A program made the translations under genes and the position numbers. From contig NZ_CP072648.1 in NCBI RefSeq assembly GCF_018304825.1, positions 1,037,501-1,101,500 on the forward strand: DNA of 64,000 bases, in the 5' to 3' direction. The number at the start of each line of letters is the position of its first letter. Positions within the stretch are counted from its first letter, which is position 1. Positions 35,375 to 44,374 of the stretch are shown piece after piece. The DNA is from Chloracidobacterium validum (GTDB lineage: Bacteria > Acidobacteriota > Blastocatellia > Chloracidobacteriales > Chloracidobacteriaceae). The notes below the pieces were generated by a model. That model was not told where the DNA came from. It was given only the letters and a program-made list of their open reading frames with translations, and did no database searches.

Positions 35375-37306
35375 ATGTCTGACACCGAAACTTCAAAGCC
35401 CGATATTAGTCAACTGCTTGAAGCACATCGCCGCGACCGCGCCTCGCTGCACTGGGAAGGCACCTTCCGCGAATACTTCGAGATGGCGGTCAAGCGTCCT
35501 AAGCTAACGCAGTTGGCGCATGCTCGTATCTGCGACATGATTCTTGCGGCTGGCACAACCGTTATCAACGAAGGTACGCGGGACGAACTAACACGCTATA
35601 ACTTTTTCAGCGAGGAACTCTTTGGCATTGACGAAGCCATCGAGCAACTCGTCGAGTATTTTAAGTCGGCTGCCCAGCGTCTGGAAGTACGCAAGCGAAT
35701 TCTGCTGCTGATGGGTCCGGTCGGCGGCGGCAAGTCAACCATTGTCACGCTCCTCAAGCGCGGGCTTGAAAAATGGACGCGCACCGAGGCCGGCGCGGTC
35801 TATGCCATCAAGGGCGATCCGATGCATGGCGATCCGATGCACCTGATTCCACAGGACCTTCGGCCGGAAATCCAACGGCACTACGGCATTTATATCGAAG
35901 GAGAGCTTAGCCCTCAGGCCCGCTATGACCTCGAACACACCTACAAAGGGCGACACGAGGATGTCATCGTCGAGCGCATTGTCTTTTCGGAAAAAGACCG
36001 CGTGGGGATTGGCACGTTCGCGCCAAGCGATCCAAAGTCGCAGGATGTATCGGAGCTGACCGGTTCGATTGACTTGTCAACCATTGGTGAAGTCGGCGTG
36101 GAAAGCGATCCGCGGGCCTATCGCTTCGACGGTGAGTTGAATGTTGCCAACCGCGGCATGATGGAGTTTATTGAAATCCTCAAATGCGATGAGAAGTTTC
36201 TGTATTCACTACTCACGCTGTCCCAGGAACAAGCCATCAAGACTGGGCGCTATGCCATGATCTATGCCGATGAGGTGATCATTTCGCACACCAACGAAAA
36301 TGAATACCAGTCTTTTGTCGGCAACAAGAAAAATGAGGCACTGCAGGACCGGATCATCATGATCAAGGTTCCCTACAACCTCAAAGTCTCAGAAGAAGAG
36401 CGAATTTACAAGAAACTACTTTCACAGAGCAGCTTGCAGGGCGTGCACATTGCGCCCTACACCCTGCGCGTGGCCGCCATGTTCGCCGTGTTGACGCGCC
36501 TTGAAGCCCCCAAACGGGCCAACGTGGACCTAGTCAAAAAAATGAAGCTCTACGACGGCGAAGACGTCGATGGCTTCAAGAGCAAGGATGTCAAGGAGCT
36601 CAAAGCTGAGACCGTGCGCGAGGGAATGTTTGGGATTTCGCCTCGTTACATCATCAACCGCTTGTCCAACGCCCTGGTGCAAGAGTCAAAGAAATACATC
36701 ACGCCGATTGACGCACTGCGCACCATCCGCGATGGCTTCGAGCAACACACCGGCATCACTTCTGAAGAACGCGAGCGGTACTTGAATCTCATCACCTTGG
36801 TTCGCAAGGAGTACGACGAAATCGCCAAAACGGAAGTGCAGCGGGCTTTTGTCTACTCATTTGAAGAAATGGCGAAAAGCATTTGTGATAATTACCTGGA
36901 CAACGTCGAAGCCTACTGCAACAAAGAAAAGCTCAAAGACGCCATTACCGAAGAAGAAATGGAACCAGATGAGCGGCTGATGCGCTCGATTGAGGAGCAA
37001 ATCGGGATTTCAGAAAATGCGAAAAACATGTTCCGGCAGGAAATCCTGATTCGCATTTCAACCTATGCTCGGAAGGGCAAGCGGTTTGAGTACACTTCCC
37101 ACGAGCGTTTGAAAGAGGCAATCGAGAAAAAAATCTTTGCCGATCTGAAAGATATCGTCAAAATCACGACCTCAACGAAGTCGCCAGATGCTGACCAGTT
37201 GCGGCGGATCAACGAAGTCATTGATCGGCTGGTGAAAAAGCACGGTTACACGTCTGAAAGCGCCAACGAGTTGCTTAACTACGTGGGAAGCCTGCTATCA
37301 CGGTGA
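35375..37306 (+). CDS. prkA: PrkA-family serine protein kinase
   Basis: A 643-residue AAA+/kinase protein (YeaG/PrkA family). The AAA segment has GPVGGGKST (about 114-122); the conserved N-terminal block HWEGTFREYFEM and the C-terminal PrkA kinase-like region (ISPRYIINRLSNALV; LIRISTYARKGK...YTSHERL) are intact. Known members respond to starvation and nitrogen limitation; the homologue in Bacillus acts in sporulation. ATG 35375 has GGGAG eight bases upstream and starts 18 bases inside a longer frame. The usual companions (yeaH/ycgB type) are missing here. The stop overlaps aroA's longest frame. Confidence 0.93.
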   Translation: MSDTETSKPDISQLLEAHRRDRASLHWEGTFREYFEMAVKRPKLTQLAHARICDMILAAGTTVINEGTRDELTRYNFFSEELFGIDEAIEQLVEYFKSAAQRLEVRKRILLLMGPVGGGKSTIVTLLKRGLEKWTRTEAGAVYAIKGDPMHGDPMHLIPQDLRPEIQRHYGIYIEGELSPQARYDLEHTYKGRHEDVIVERIVFSEKDRVGIGTFAPSDPKSQDVSELTGSIDLSTIGEVGVESDPRAYRFDGELNVANRGMMEFIEILKCDEKFLYSLLTLSQEQAIKTGRYAMIYADEVIISHTNENEYQSFVGNKKNEALQDRIIMIKVPYNLKVSEEERIYKKLLSQSSLQGVHIAPYTLRVAAMFAVLTRLEAPKRANVDLVKKMKLYDGEDVDGFKSKDVKELKAETVREGMFGISPRYIINRLSNALVQESKKYITPIDALRTIRDGFEQHTGITSEERERYLNLITLVRKEYDEIAKTEVQRAFVYSFEEMAKSICDNYLDNVEAYCNKEKLKDAITEEEMEPDERLMRSIEEQIGISENAKNMFRQEILIRISTYARKGKRFEYTSHERLKEAIEKKIFADLKDIVKITTSTKSPDADQLRRINEVIDRLVKKHGYTSESANELLNYVGSLLSR

Positions 37307-37326
37307 GCATGATACCGGAGGCTGGC

Positions 37327-38616
37327 ATGGCCTGGCGTCTCGACCCGGTTCGTCGCTTGCGCGGACAGGTCCGTGTCCCTGGAGATAAGTCCATTTCCCA
37401 CCGAATGGCGATGCTGTCCGCCATCGCGGAGGGAGAAACGGTCATCGAGGGCTATTCGGAAAGTGCTGATTGTGTGGCTACCCTGAGCTGTCTCAGACAG
37501 TTGGGCGTGCGCATCCAGGCAATCCCCGGTGGAGTCAGGGTTGGTGGCGCTGGAAAACAGGGATTGCGCCATAGCCCAACCACGCTCGATGCCGCCAATT
37601 CAGGAACAACCATCCGGTTACTGGCGGGTATTTTGGCCGGTCAGCCATTTGAAACGCAGATAACGGGTGACGCCTCCCTGCGCCGCCGTCCCATGCGTCG
37701 CATCATCGAGCCGCTCCGGCGCATGGGGGCAACGATTTCGGCGGTGGATGACAACCTTGCGCCGCTCGTCATTCGCGGCGGACCGTTACGCGGCATCACG
37801 CAGGCGGCCTCGGTCGCCAGCGCGCAAGTGAAGTCCTGTTTGCTGCTCGCCGGGTTGTTTGCCGAAGGTGAAACAACCGTCATCGAGGCGATCCCTACCC
37901 GCGATCATACTGAGCGGTTGCTGGGTGCGTTTGGTGTTCCGGTGGTGGTTACCGAGACAACACGCACAGTGTCAGGTGGCTACCGATTACAGAGTCCAGG
38001 TCGTTTACGCGCCCCAGGTGACTTTTCATCTGCAGCGTTCTTGCTTGCTGCCGGGCTGATGGTAGAACCGTCCGCCCTGACGATAGAAGGCGTTGGGCTG
38101 AACCCGACGCGCACAGGGATGCTGACGGCACTTCAGCAGTCTGGTACTGAGATTGTGGTTGCCAATGCACGCCTGGAAGGCGGCGAGCCGGTTGGTGACC
38201 TCTGGGTGGATGCAACGATGGCCCGTCCGACGCGGCCGCTTCGGCTCGAAGGCGCTTTGACGGCAAATGCAATTGACGAAATCCCCATCCTAGCGGTGCT
38301 CGGCGCACGCTTTGCCGGGCTATCTGTTGCCGATGCCGGCGAGCTACGTGTCAAGGAAAGCGACCGGCTTGCGCTCATGGTTCATAACCTACGTGCTATG
38401 GGCGTTGAAGTGGAAGAGCATCCAGATGGGTTGACCATTCCGGGTGGACAACGCTTTCGTGGCGCGGCCATCGAAACCGCTGGCGACCATCGCATCGCTA
38501 TGGCGTTTGCCGTTGCGGCGCTGACAGCCGAGGGCCCTACGACGATTGATGACGCCGCTTGCGTGCGGGTGTCGTTTCCAGATTTTTTTACTGTTTTGGA
38601 ACGACTCCAGCGTTAG
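37327..38616 (+). CDS. aroA: 3-phosphoshikimate 1-carboxyvinyltransferase (EPSP synthase)
   Basis: Shikimate-pathway enzyme (429 aa from this start) that transfers enolpyruvyl from PEP to shikimate-3-phosphate. VPGDKSISHR is near residue 18, ANSGTTIRLLAGIL near 90, SAQVKSCLLLAGLFAEG near 160, LRVKESDRLA near 340 and GDHRIAMAFAVAAL near 385. ATG 37327 has GGAGG five bases upstream; GTG 37303, overlapping the prkA stop by four bases, is an alternative. A Gly follows the ANSGT motif as ANSGTTIRL, not the ANAGTA-type, which suggests the less glyphosate-sensitive class (inference). Confidence 0.95.
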   Translation: MAWRLDPVRRLRGQVRVPGDKSISHRMAMLSAIAEGETVIEGYSESADCVATLSCLRQLGVRIQAIPGGVRVGGAGKQGLRHSPTTLDAANSGTTIRLLAGILAGQPFETQITGDASLRRRPMRRIIEPLRRMGATISAVDDNLAPLVIRGGPLRGITQAASVASAQVKSCLLLAGLFAEGETTVIEAIPTRDHTERLLGAFGVPVVVTETTRTVSGGYRLQSPGRLRAPGDFSSAAFLLAAGLMVEPSALTIEGVGLNPTRTGMLTALQQSGTEIVVANARLEGGEPVGDLWVDATMARPTRPLRLEGALTANAIDEIPILAVLGARFAGLSVADAGELRVKESDRLALMVHNLRAMGVEVEEHPDGLTIPGGQRFRGAAIETAGDHRIAMAFAVAALTAEGPTTIDDAACVRVSFPDFFTVLERLQR

Positions 38617-38648
38617 GCTTGCCTTAGCGTAGATATGCAGAGTTAGAC

Positions 38649-40055
38649 ATGCCAAGGAAAGGTTCACTGCTCGTCGTTGATGACGAAGAAATCATGCGTG
38701 ATGTGCTGGAGACACTCCTCTCTGGCGCAGGTTATAGCGTCAAGCTGGCCCAAACGGGGGAGGAAGGGCTAGAACTCTATCGGGAGCAAGTGTTCGACGT
38801 CGTCCTACTGGATGTCTCCATGCCGGGCATGGGAGGCATTGCCACGCTCGACGCTTTGCTTGAACAGGATCCCGACGCGATTGTGGTGATGATCACCGCT
38901 TACGCTACCTTTGAAACAGCGGTGAGCGCCTGGCAGCGCGGGGCATTCAACTGCATCCGTAAGCCTTTTGAAAATGAAGACATCTTGCGCGTCGTAGAGG
39001 CTGGCATTCGGCGGCGGCGCAAAGACGAAGAACATGCTCAACTCAAACGAGTTTTGCAACAAAGCGCCGACAAGCATGGAATCGTTGCCCGAAGTGCCGT
39101 CATGCAGGATATTCTGGCATTGGTCGAGCAGGTTGCACCTGCGCGAACGACTGTCCTCATCCAGGGTGAATCTGGAACTGGGAAGGAACTCATTGCTCGT
39201 GCTGTTCACTTTGCAAGTCCACGGGCAAAACATGGCCAGTTTGTCGCGGTCAACTGTGGAAATATTCCAACCGAACTCCTCGAAAGTGAACTGTTTGGTC
39301 ACGTGCGAGGTGCTTTTACAGGAGCCTTTGCGGCTAAAAAAGGTTTATTTGAAATTGCCGATGGCGGGACGCTCTTTCTGGATGAAATCGGCAATATCTC
39401 ATTTGAAACACAAAGTAAATTGCTGCGTGTCATCCAAGAACGAGAGTTTATTCCCCTTGGTGATACCTCCCCGCGTCGGGTGGATGCGCGAATCGTAGCG
39501 GCTACGAATCTTGATCTAAAGCAAGCTGTTTTAGATGGCAAGTTTCGAGAAGACCTTTTTTATCGCCTCAATGTTATTACCATCAAGTTACCTCCCCTGC
39601 GTGAGCGTCCACAGGACATTCTTCCGCTAACCAGACATTTTATTCGCAAGTACAATGCTGAAAATCAACGCCAGATGTCAGAGGATATTGATCCAGAGGT
39701 GCTGGCGCTGCTTGAAGCTTATCCATTTCCAGGCAATGTGCGTGAGCTTGAGAATATTATTGAACGGGCAGTTGTCATTTCACGCACCGACCGTCTAACC
39801 ATGGAATGTTTGCGCGATGAAATATTAAATCCAACGGCAAAAAGTACGCCATCTGCATTTTCAGGAAACTTGCTCTCCTCACAACTTGATATTTCTCAGG
39901 GAATACGTTTCTATGACGTCGTTGCACAGTTTGAGATAGAGCTTATCCAGCGAGCGCTTGATTTTACGCATAATCATCAGAGCCGAGCTGCCAAGCTGCT
40001 CAATCTGAACCCTACGACATTAAATAGCAAAATCAAGAACTATAACATAAAATAA
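38649..40055 (+). CDS. Sigma54-dependent response regulator (NtrC/PilR family)
   Basis: A 468-residue transcription activator. The receiver domain (about 5-120; VVDDEEIM, VLLDVSMPGMGG, KPF) is followed by the sigma54-activator AAA+ domain (about 140-380) with GESGTGKE, the sigma54-contact loop GAFTGA, DGGTLFLDEI and RVDARIVAATN. A Fis-type helix-turn-helix ends the protein (SRAAKLLNLNPTTLNSKIKNYNIK). The likely partner is the PilS/NtrB-type histidine kinase at 41737-43521, on the other side of the glycosyltransferase gene. The 3' half is markedly AT-richer than the 5' half. Target promoters are not evident in the window. Confidence 0.93.
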   Translation: MPRKGSLLVVDDEEIMRDVLETLLSGAGYSVKLAQTGEEGLELYREQVFDVVLLDVSMPGMGGIATLDALLEQDPDAIVVMITAYATFETAVSAWQRGAFNCIRKPFENEDILRVVEAGIRRRRKDEEHAQLKRVLQQSADKHGIVARSAVMQDILALVEQVAPARTTVLIQGESGTGKELIARAVHFASPRAKHGQFVAVNCGNIPTELLESELFGHVRGAFTGAFAAKKGLFEIADGGTLFLDEIGNISFETQSKLLRVIQEREFIPLGDTSPRRVDARIVAATNLDLKQAVLDGKFREDLFYRLNVITIKLPPLRERPQDILPLTRHFIRKYNAENQRQMSEDIDPEVLALLEAYPFPGNVRELENIIERAVVISRTDRLTMECLRDEILNPTAKSTPSAFSGNLLSSQLDISQGIRFYDVVAQFEIELIQRALDFTHNHQSRAAKLLNLNPTTLNSKIKNYNIK

Positions 40056-40122
40056 AACCTATATCATGACAGACCGGTAAAATCTTATATTGTCTCCAAG
40101 TATCTACACGGATGAAGCTAAC

Positions 40123-41700
40123 ATGATACCAGGACTTGAGAAATTTACTAACACAAATAACATTAGTTATATTTATACGCTTGACACATTTGACTGGATA
40201 GTGTTTTTACTCTATTTTGGCTTACTTTTTATTCTTGCAGTCTACGGAGCTTATCGCCTAAGAATCACATACTTGTTCTTGAAGTATCACCAATTTAGGC
40301 CTGAGCCTAAAGCCTACTTCAGTGAAGATGATCTGCCACCTGTAACGGTTCAACTGCCACTTTTCAATGAAATGTACGTGGTTGAGCGCCTGCTGGCATC
40401 TTGTGTCGCGCTTGATTATCCAAAAGCTAAACTTGAGATTCAGGTACTAGACGATTCCACGGATGAAACCCAGTCCATCGCCAGGGCTGCCGTGGAGCGT
40501 TATGCTGCCCAGGGTTTTGACATCGTTTATTTACATCGAACGGATCGCGCTGGTTTCAAGGCAGGCGCGTTGCAAGCGGGACTCAACGTTGCTAAAGGAC
40601 AATTCATCCTAATTTTTGATGCTGACTTTCAGCCGAAGCCAGATTGCATTCGCAAGATGATTCACTACTTCACTGAGCCACGGGTAGGCGTCGTCCAGTT
40701 TAGGTGGAGTCATCTCAATGCGGATTATAACCTCCTGACGCGCGTTCAGAGTGTCATGCTCGATGGTCATTTTGTCATTGAACACACGGCGCGTCATCGA
40801 AGTGGCGGGTTTTTCAACTTCAATGGCACGGCTGGGATGTGGCGACGCGAAGCCATCACCTGGTCGGGTGGGTGGCAGGCTGATACGCTAGCCGAAGACA
40901 CAGATTTGAGCTATCGCGCCCAGCTTTTGGGTTGGAAGTTTGTTTATGTTTTGGACGAAGACGTACCGGCAGAACTCCCAGTTGATATCAACGCTTTCAA
41001 AGTGCAGCAACGGCGCTGGGCAAAGGGTTACACGCAAGTCGCGCTGAAAATTCTGCCGCGCTTGAGAAACCTTGACTTACCACTTCATGCCAAAATCGAA
41101 ACCTTTTTTCACTTATCTGGTAATCTCATTTATCCATTGATGATTTTATTCCATTTGCTCCATCTGCCAATTCTAATAATTCGATATAACCAAGGGCTTT
41201 TTCATCTCATGCTGCTTGATGTGCCCTTTTTGCTTCTTTCAACCTTTTCGGTTACATCATATTATTTTATATCCCTCAAGGAATTATACGGAAGAAAATG
41301 GAAAAACCTGCTGATGATCTATCTAGCAATGTCAATAGGTGTTGGTATTTCAATCAGCAATGCCAAAGCCGTTTTGGAAGCATTATTTGGCATTAAAAGT
41401 GATTTTATCAGAACTCCAAAATATGCTATTGAAGACAATAAGAAAGAAGAAAAATGGCAAAAGAAAAAATACCGCCGTGCTATGGGTTGGCTTCCATTGC
41501 TTGAAATTGGGATGGCCGTCTATTTTCTGTTTGCAATTATCTACGCCGTCAATAGCGAGATGTGGGGTGTGCTGCCATTCCTCTCCATTTTTATCATTGG
41601 CTATGGTTATGTCGGCATTGCCTCACTCCTGAACGGGCTAGGCCTGCTGCACATGGCTAAATCTTCAACCGATAATCAACTTTCTCCCGCAACGGAGTAA
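40123..41700 (+). CDS. Cellulose-synthase-like family 2 glycosyltransferase
   Basis: A 525-residue membrane glycosyltransferase. A first helix (about 17-40) precedes the GT2 catalytic domain with VLDDSTDE, FDADFQP, AEDTDLSYRA and QQRRWAKG, the D, D, D, Q(Q/R)xRW pattern of processive beta-glycan synthases. Four more helices end the protein. The closest known types are glucomannan synthase/CslA-like enzymes and bacterial polysaccharide synthases. ATG 40123 is chosen; a TTG at 40090 is in frame. It sits between the sigma54 regulator and the sensor kinase, so the system may control an exopolysaccharide. Low GC compared with the window. Confidence 0.88.
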   Translation: MIPGLEKFTNTNNISYIYTLDTFDWIVFLLYFGLLFILAVYGAYRLRITYLFLKYHQFRPEPKAYFSEDDLPPVTVQLPLFNEMYVVERLLASCVALDYPKAKLEIQVLDDSTDETQSIARAAVERYAAQGFDIVYLHRTDRAGFKAGALQAGLNVAKGQFILIFDADFQPKPDCIRKMIHYFTEPRVGVVQFRWSHLNADYNLLTRVQSVMLDGHFVIEHTARHRSGGFFNFNGTAGMWRREAITWSGGWQADTLAEDTDLSYRAQLLGWKFVYVLDEDVPAELPVDINAFKVQQRRWAKGYTQVALKILPRLRNLDLPLHAKIETFFHLSGNLIYPLMILFHLLHLPILIIRYNQGLFHLMLLDVPFLLLSTFSVTSYYFISLKELYGRKWKNLLMIYLAMSIGVGISISNAKAVLEALFGIKSDFIRTPKYAIEDNKKEEKWQKKKYRRAMGWLPLLEIGMAVYFLFAIIYAVNSEMWGVLPFLSIFIIGYGYVGIASLLNGLGLLHMAKSSTDNQLSPATE

Positions 41701-41736
41701 ACTGTGACCCAGCAGCTCCGTTGAAATGGTCATTGC

Positions 41737-43521
41737 CTAGGATTGTTCACTAGATTTTGTGTCACTGGCCGGTTTTGACGCCATGGCTGATGAAGAAAAC
41801 GAGAGTGCCGGAACGCCAGACGGCGTTCGTTTTAGCTGCCGCCGCGAATCGGCTAGGATATCGTTTTGTAGTAGTGGGGAACCAGTTGTCTGTGGAAGCG
41901 TCACGATAACTTCCGCTCCGGTAGTCCCATCCGTGCGGTTATGAATGCTAATGCGTCCGCCATGGTCTGAGACAATTTGGTAAACAATCGCCATGCCTAG
42001 CCCGGTGCCGCCCTCGCGATTGGAGTTGAACGGCTCGAATGGGCGCTCCAGGTTATCTTTTGGAAAGCCGGTTCCCGTATCCGTCAGGCGGATTTCAATC
42101 TGGTCGGCAAGTGGTCGGAGTGTGACACTGAGCTTCCCGCCGTGGGGCATGGCTTGAATGGCGTTGCGCGCCAGATTCCAGATCACCTGCTTGAGCTGAT
42201 CGCTGTCTGCCACAATCGCCGGCAAGTCTGGCGGAGACTGAAGTGTGATTTCGTGATCGGTTCGTGTCTCAGAGCTATGCTGGAGCAGGGAAAGTGTATC
42301 ACCGATGAGCCGTTCAAGGTTGACGGCGACCGGTTGCAACGATCGGGGGCGGGCGTACTTGAGAAAGTCTTCAATGGTGCGGTTGAGGCGGTCGGATTCA
42401 CGGAGAATGATGCGCATGAGCCTGGCCTGCTCGTCATCGAGACGTAGCTCAGACTGGAGCATCTGAATCGAGCCACGCATGGCGGCAAGTGGGTTACGGA
42501 TTTCATGCGCGATGCCGGCCGCCATTTTTCCAAGCGCGGCCAGGCGATCTTGGCGACGGATTTCTTCCTCAAGCTTGATAATTTCAGTCAGGTCTTGGAA
42601 AGAAAGAACATAACCAGTGATGTCATCTGACTCGCTGGTGAGCGGCGACATCGCAAACCCCAATCGCAGGGTTCGCCCATCAGCCGCCTGGCAGTCAGCT
42701 TCAAATCTGCGAAACTCGTCTTTTTGAGGCGTAACTGGTAATCGCTCAGGCTCAAAGTTACAGTCAAGTTCACCAAAGATGTCTCGCAGGTGCTTGTTTC
42801 GCACGACCTTCATGCGGTAGCCGGTAATTTCCTCAGCCGCGCGGTTGAAGGTAACGATTCTGCCGCTCAGGTCAATCGTAACCAGTCCGCTTTTGACACT
42901 TTCGACAATGCGCTCGTTGAATGCCCGCAGTTGGGCCAGGTCCCGGGCGGCGGCTTCAAGTTCCGCGTCGCTTCGCCGCAGCCGTTCGGCGAGTTGTCCG
43001 CCAAGAACGGTCAGCGCCAGAATGGCAACCACATAAAGCAGAGGGTTGTTTTGCAAGTAGCGTTCGTTTTGCTCGACAATGGCGTATCCCCCAACCAGCA
43101 ACCCAACCTTGAAGGCCATGATGAGTCCGACGTAGGCCAGGGCGCACGTAATCCCAATCGCAATCGTGCCGATGCGCGGCAAAATCATGGCCGCAACGAA
43201 GACGATCACGAGATAGAGCGGCGCCAGCGGGAAGGCTGAATCGCGCATCTGGTAGGTGAGCCACGTCACGGCAATGACATCCCCGAGCAGTTGGACATAA
43301 CCCTGCACGAGATAGAGCGTGGACATCCGCAGCCAAGTGAAATAGAACACCGAAAGCAATCCAACCACAACCGCCAACCAGACCAGCGGTTGCGGGTTGA
43401 TGTCGGCGTTGGCCCAGGAGTTTTCCGAGCGCGCCATGGCGACGGCGAGTGAGAGCAGGATGGAGATGACAACCAGCCGCGAAACGATGAGGTTGATGAG
43501 GCGCGTGTAGAGCGGGTTCAT
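41737..43521 (-). CDS. PilS/NtrB-like membrane histidine kinase
   Basis: A 594-residue sensor kinase. Six N-terminal membrane helices (about 10-185) form the PilS-like sensor region; a coiled linker leads to a PAS domain (about 205-320; SGLVTIDLSGRIVTFNRAAEEITGY). The HisKA box is AHEIRNPLAAMRG (about 375), and the ATPase has NLARNAIQAM, DTGTGFP and GGTGLGMAI. A 40-residue Ser/Pro-rich tail follows. It faces the NtrC/PilR-type gene across the glycosyltransferase and is likely its partner. ATG 43521; the stop is 36 bases from the convergent glycosyltransferase stop. Confidence 0.92.
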   Translation of the reverse strand: MNPLYTRLINLIVSRLVVISILLSLAVAMARSENSWANADINPQPLVWLAVVVGLLSVFYFTWLRMSTLYLVQGYVQLLGDVIAVTWLTYQMRDSAFPLAPLYLVIVFVAAMILPRIGTIAIGITCALAYVGLIMAFKVGLLVGGYAIVEQNERYLQNNPLLYVVAILALTVLGGQLAERLRRSDAELEAAARDLAQLRAFNERIVESVKSGLVTIDLSGRIVTFNRAAEEITGYRMKVVRNKHLRDIFGELDCNFEPERLPVTPQKDEFRRFEADCQAADGRTLRLGFAMSPLTSESDDITGYVLSFQDLTEIIKLEEEIRRQDRLAALGKMAAGIAHEIRNPLAAMRGSIQMLQSELRLDDEQARLMRIILRESDRLNRTIEDFLKYARPRSLQPVAVNLERLIGDTLSLLQHSSETRTDHEITLQSPPDLPAIVADSDQLKQVIWNLARNAIQAMPHGGKLSVTLRPLADQIEIRLTDTGTGFPKDNLERPFEPFNSNREGGTGLGMAIVYQIVSDHGGRISIHNRTDGTTGAEVIVTLPQTTGSPLLQNDILADSRRQLKRTPSGVPALSFSSSAMASKPASDTKSSEQS

Positions 43522-43571
43522 GTGGTGCTCGCTTCTCGGTCGGCTTCCGACCGCTCCGGCTGGCGGACAGG

Positions 43572-44357
43572 TCAGGACTGACCGAACGCCAACACAGCGA
43601 TTGGTTCATCTGGTTGCCACTCGACGACCAGTGTCGCGCATGCTGGCCCCCGTGAAACATCCTGCATGAGCCAAGTGCGTCCCTGGGTGTCGTGTATCGT
43701 GAACCGGGGGGCCGTGGCGGCGCAAGGTATTTCCAAAGGCATATCCATCTGAAGCAGTCGGCGCAGCGCCGCCTCGCCGCTTGCCTTGAGCCAGGCTTCC
43801 TGGCGCGTCCAGCAGCGGCGCATGGCCAGCGGACGTTCCAGTTCCGGCAGCCTCCAGAGGCGGCGGTATTCGGCTTTAGGCAGACACCGGCGGGCAACCG
43901 CCAGCCACCGTTCAGCACAGCCGGGAAGTTCGACGTCAACCCCAACGCGGCGACCGTGAGCGATGGCAAGGAGTCCCACGTCATCCGCGTGCGCCAAGCT
44001 GAAAAAAAGTTGGGGGGCATCTGGCAAATAGGGTTTGCCGTTGGTTGTATAAGCAAATCGAATGGCGTCAGGTGCTTGCTCAAGGTAGTGCGCGAGGATG
44101 TGGCGCAAATGGGCGCGTCCGAGACTGAAACGGCGCGCCCGTCGTGGACAGCGCAAGCGTTCTGCCCGCCGGCGCTCATCCAGACTCAGAACCGAGCTGC
44201 CGTGCAATGCACCCGACACCGACGTGCTTTCACCCAGCGGCTGCAACGTCAGCCACCATAGGTGAACAGCCTCAGGTGAAAGCCGCGGCTGCGCTGAAGA
44301 TGGATCAATAACAGATGGAGTTGCTGATTTGGCACTGGTCTGGTTTAAGTAGAGCAT
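43572..44357 (-). CDS. 4'-phosphopantetheinyl transferase (Sfp type)
   Basis: A 261-residue enzyme that activates carrier proteins by attaching phosphopantetheine from CoA. GVDVELPG carries the Mg-binding Asp-x-Glu; WTRQEAWLKASGE is the second signature (W-x-x-K/Q-E-A-x-x-K). The N-terminal half has RRAERLRCPRRARRFSLGRAHLRHIL, typical for the Sfp/EntD group. Its start is 18 bases from the divergent PHA-synthase-like gene, so the two promoters overlap coding sequence or are shared. No NRPS or PKS is in the window, so the target is unknown. Confidence 0.88.
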   Translation of the reverse strand: MLYLNQTSAKSATPSVIDPSSAQPRLSPEAVHLWWLTLQPLGESTSVSGALHGSSVLSLDERRRAERLRCPRRARRFSLGRAHLRHILAHYLEQAPDAIRFAYTTNGKPYLPDAPQLFFSLAHADDVGLLAIAHGRRVGVDVELPGCAERWLAVARRCLPKAEYRRLWRLPELERPLAMRRCWTRQEAWLKASGEAALRRLLQMDMPLEIPCAATAPRFTIHDTQGRTWLMQDVSRGPACATLVVEWQPDEPIAVLAFGQS

Positions 44358-44374
44358 GACTGCAAGGGTGAATT

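Noticed and set aside
42956-44179. 407-codon minus-strand frame across two genes
   Set aside because: It is a different frame on the same strand as the sensor kinase and the phosphopantetheinyl transferase, and its sequence resembles no protein.
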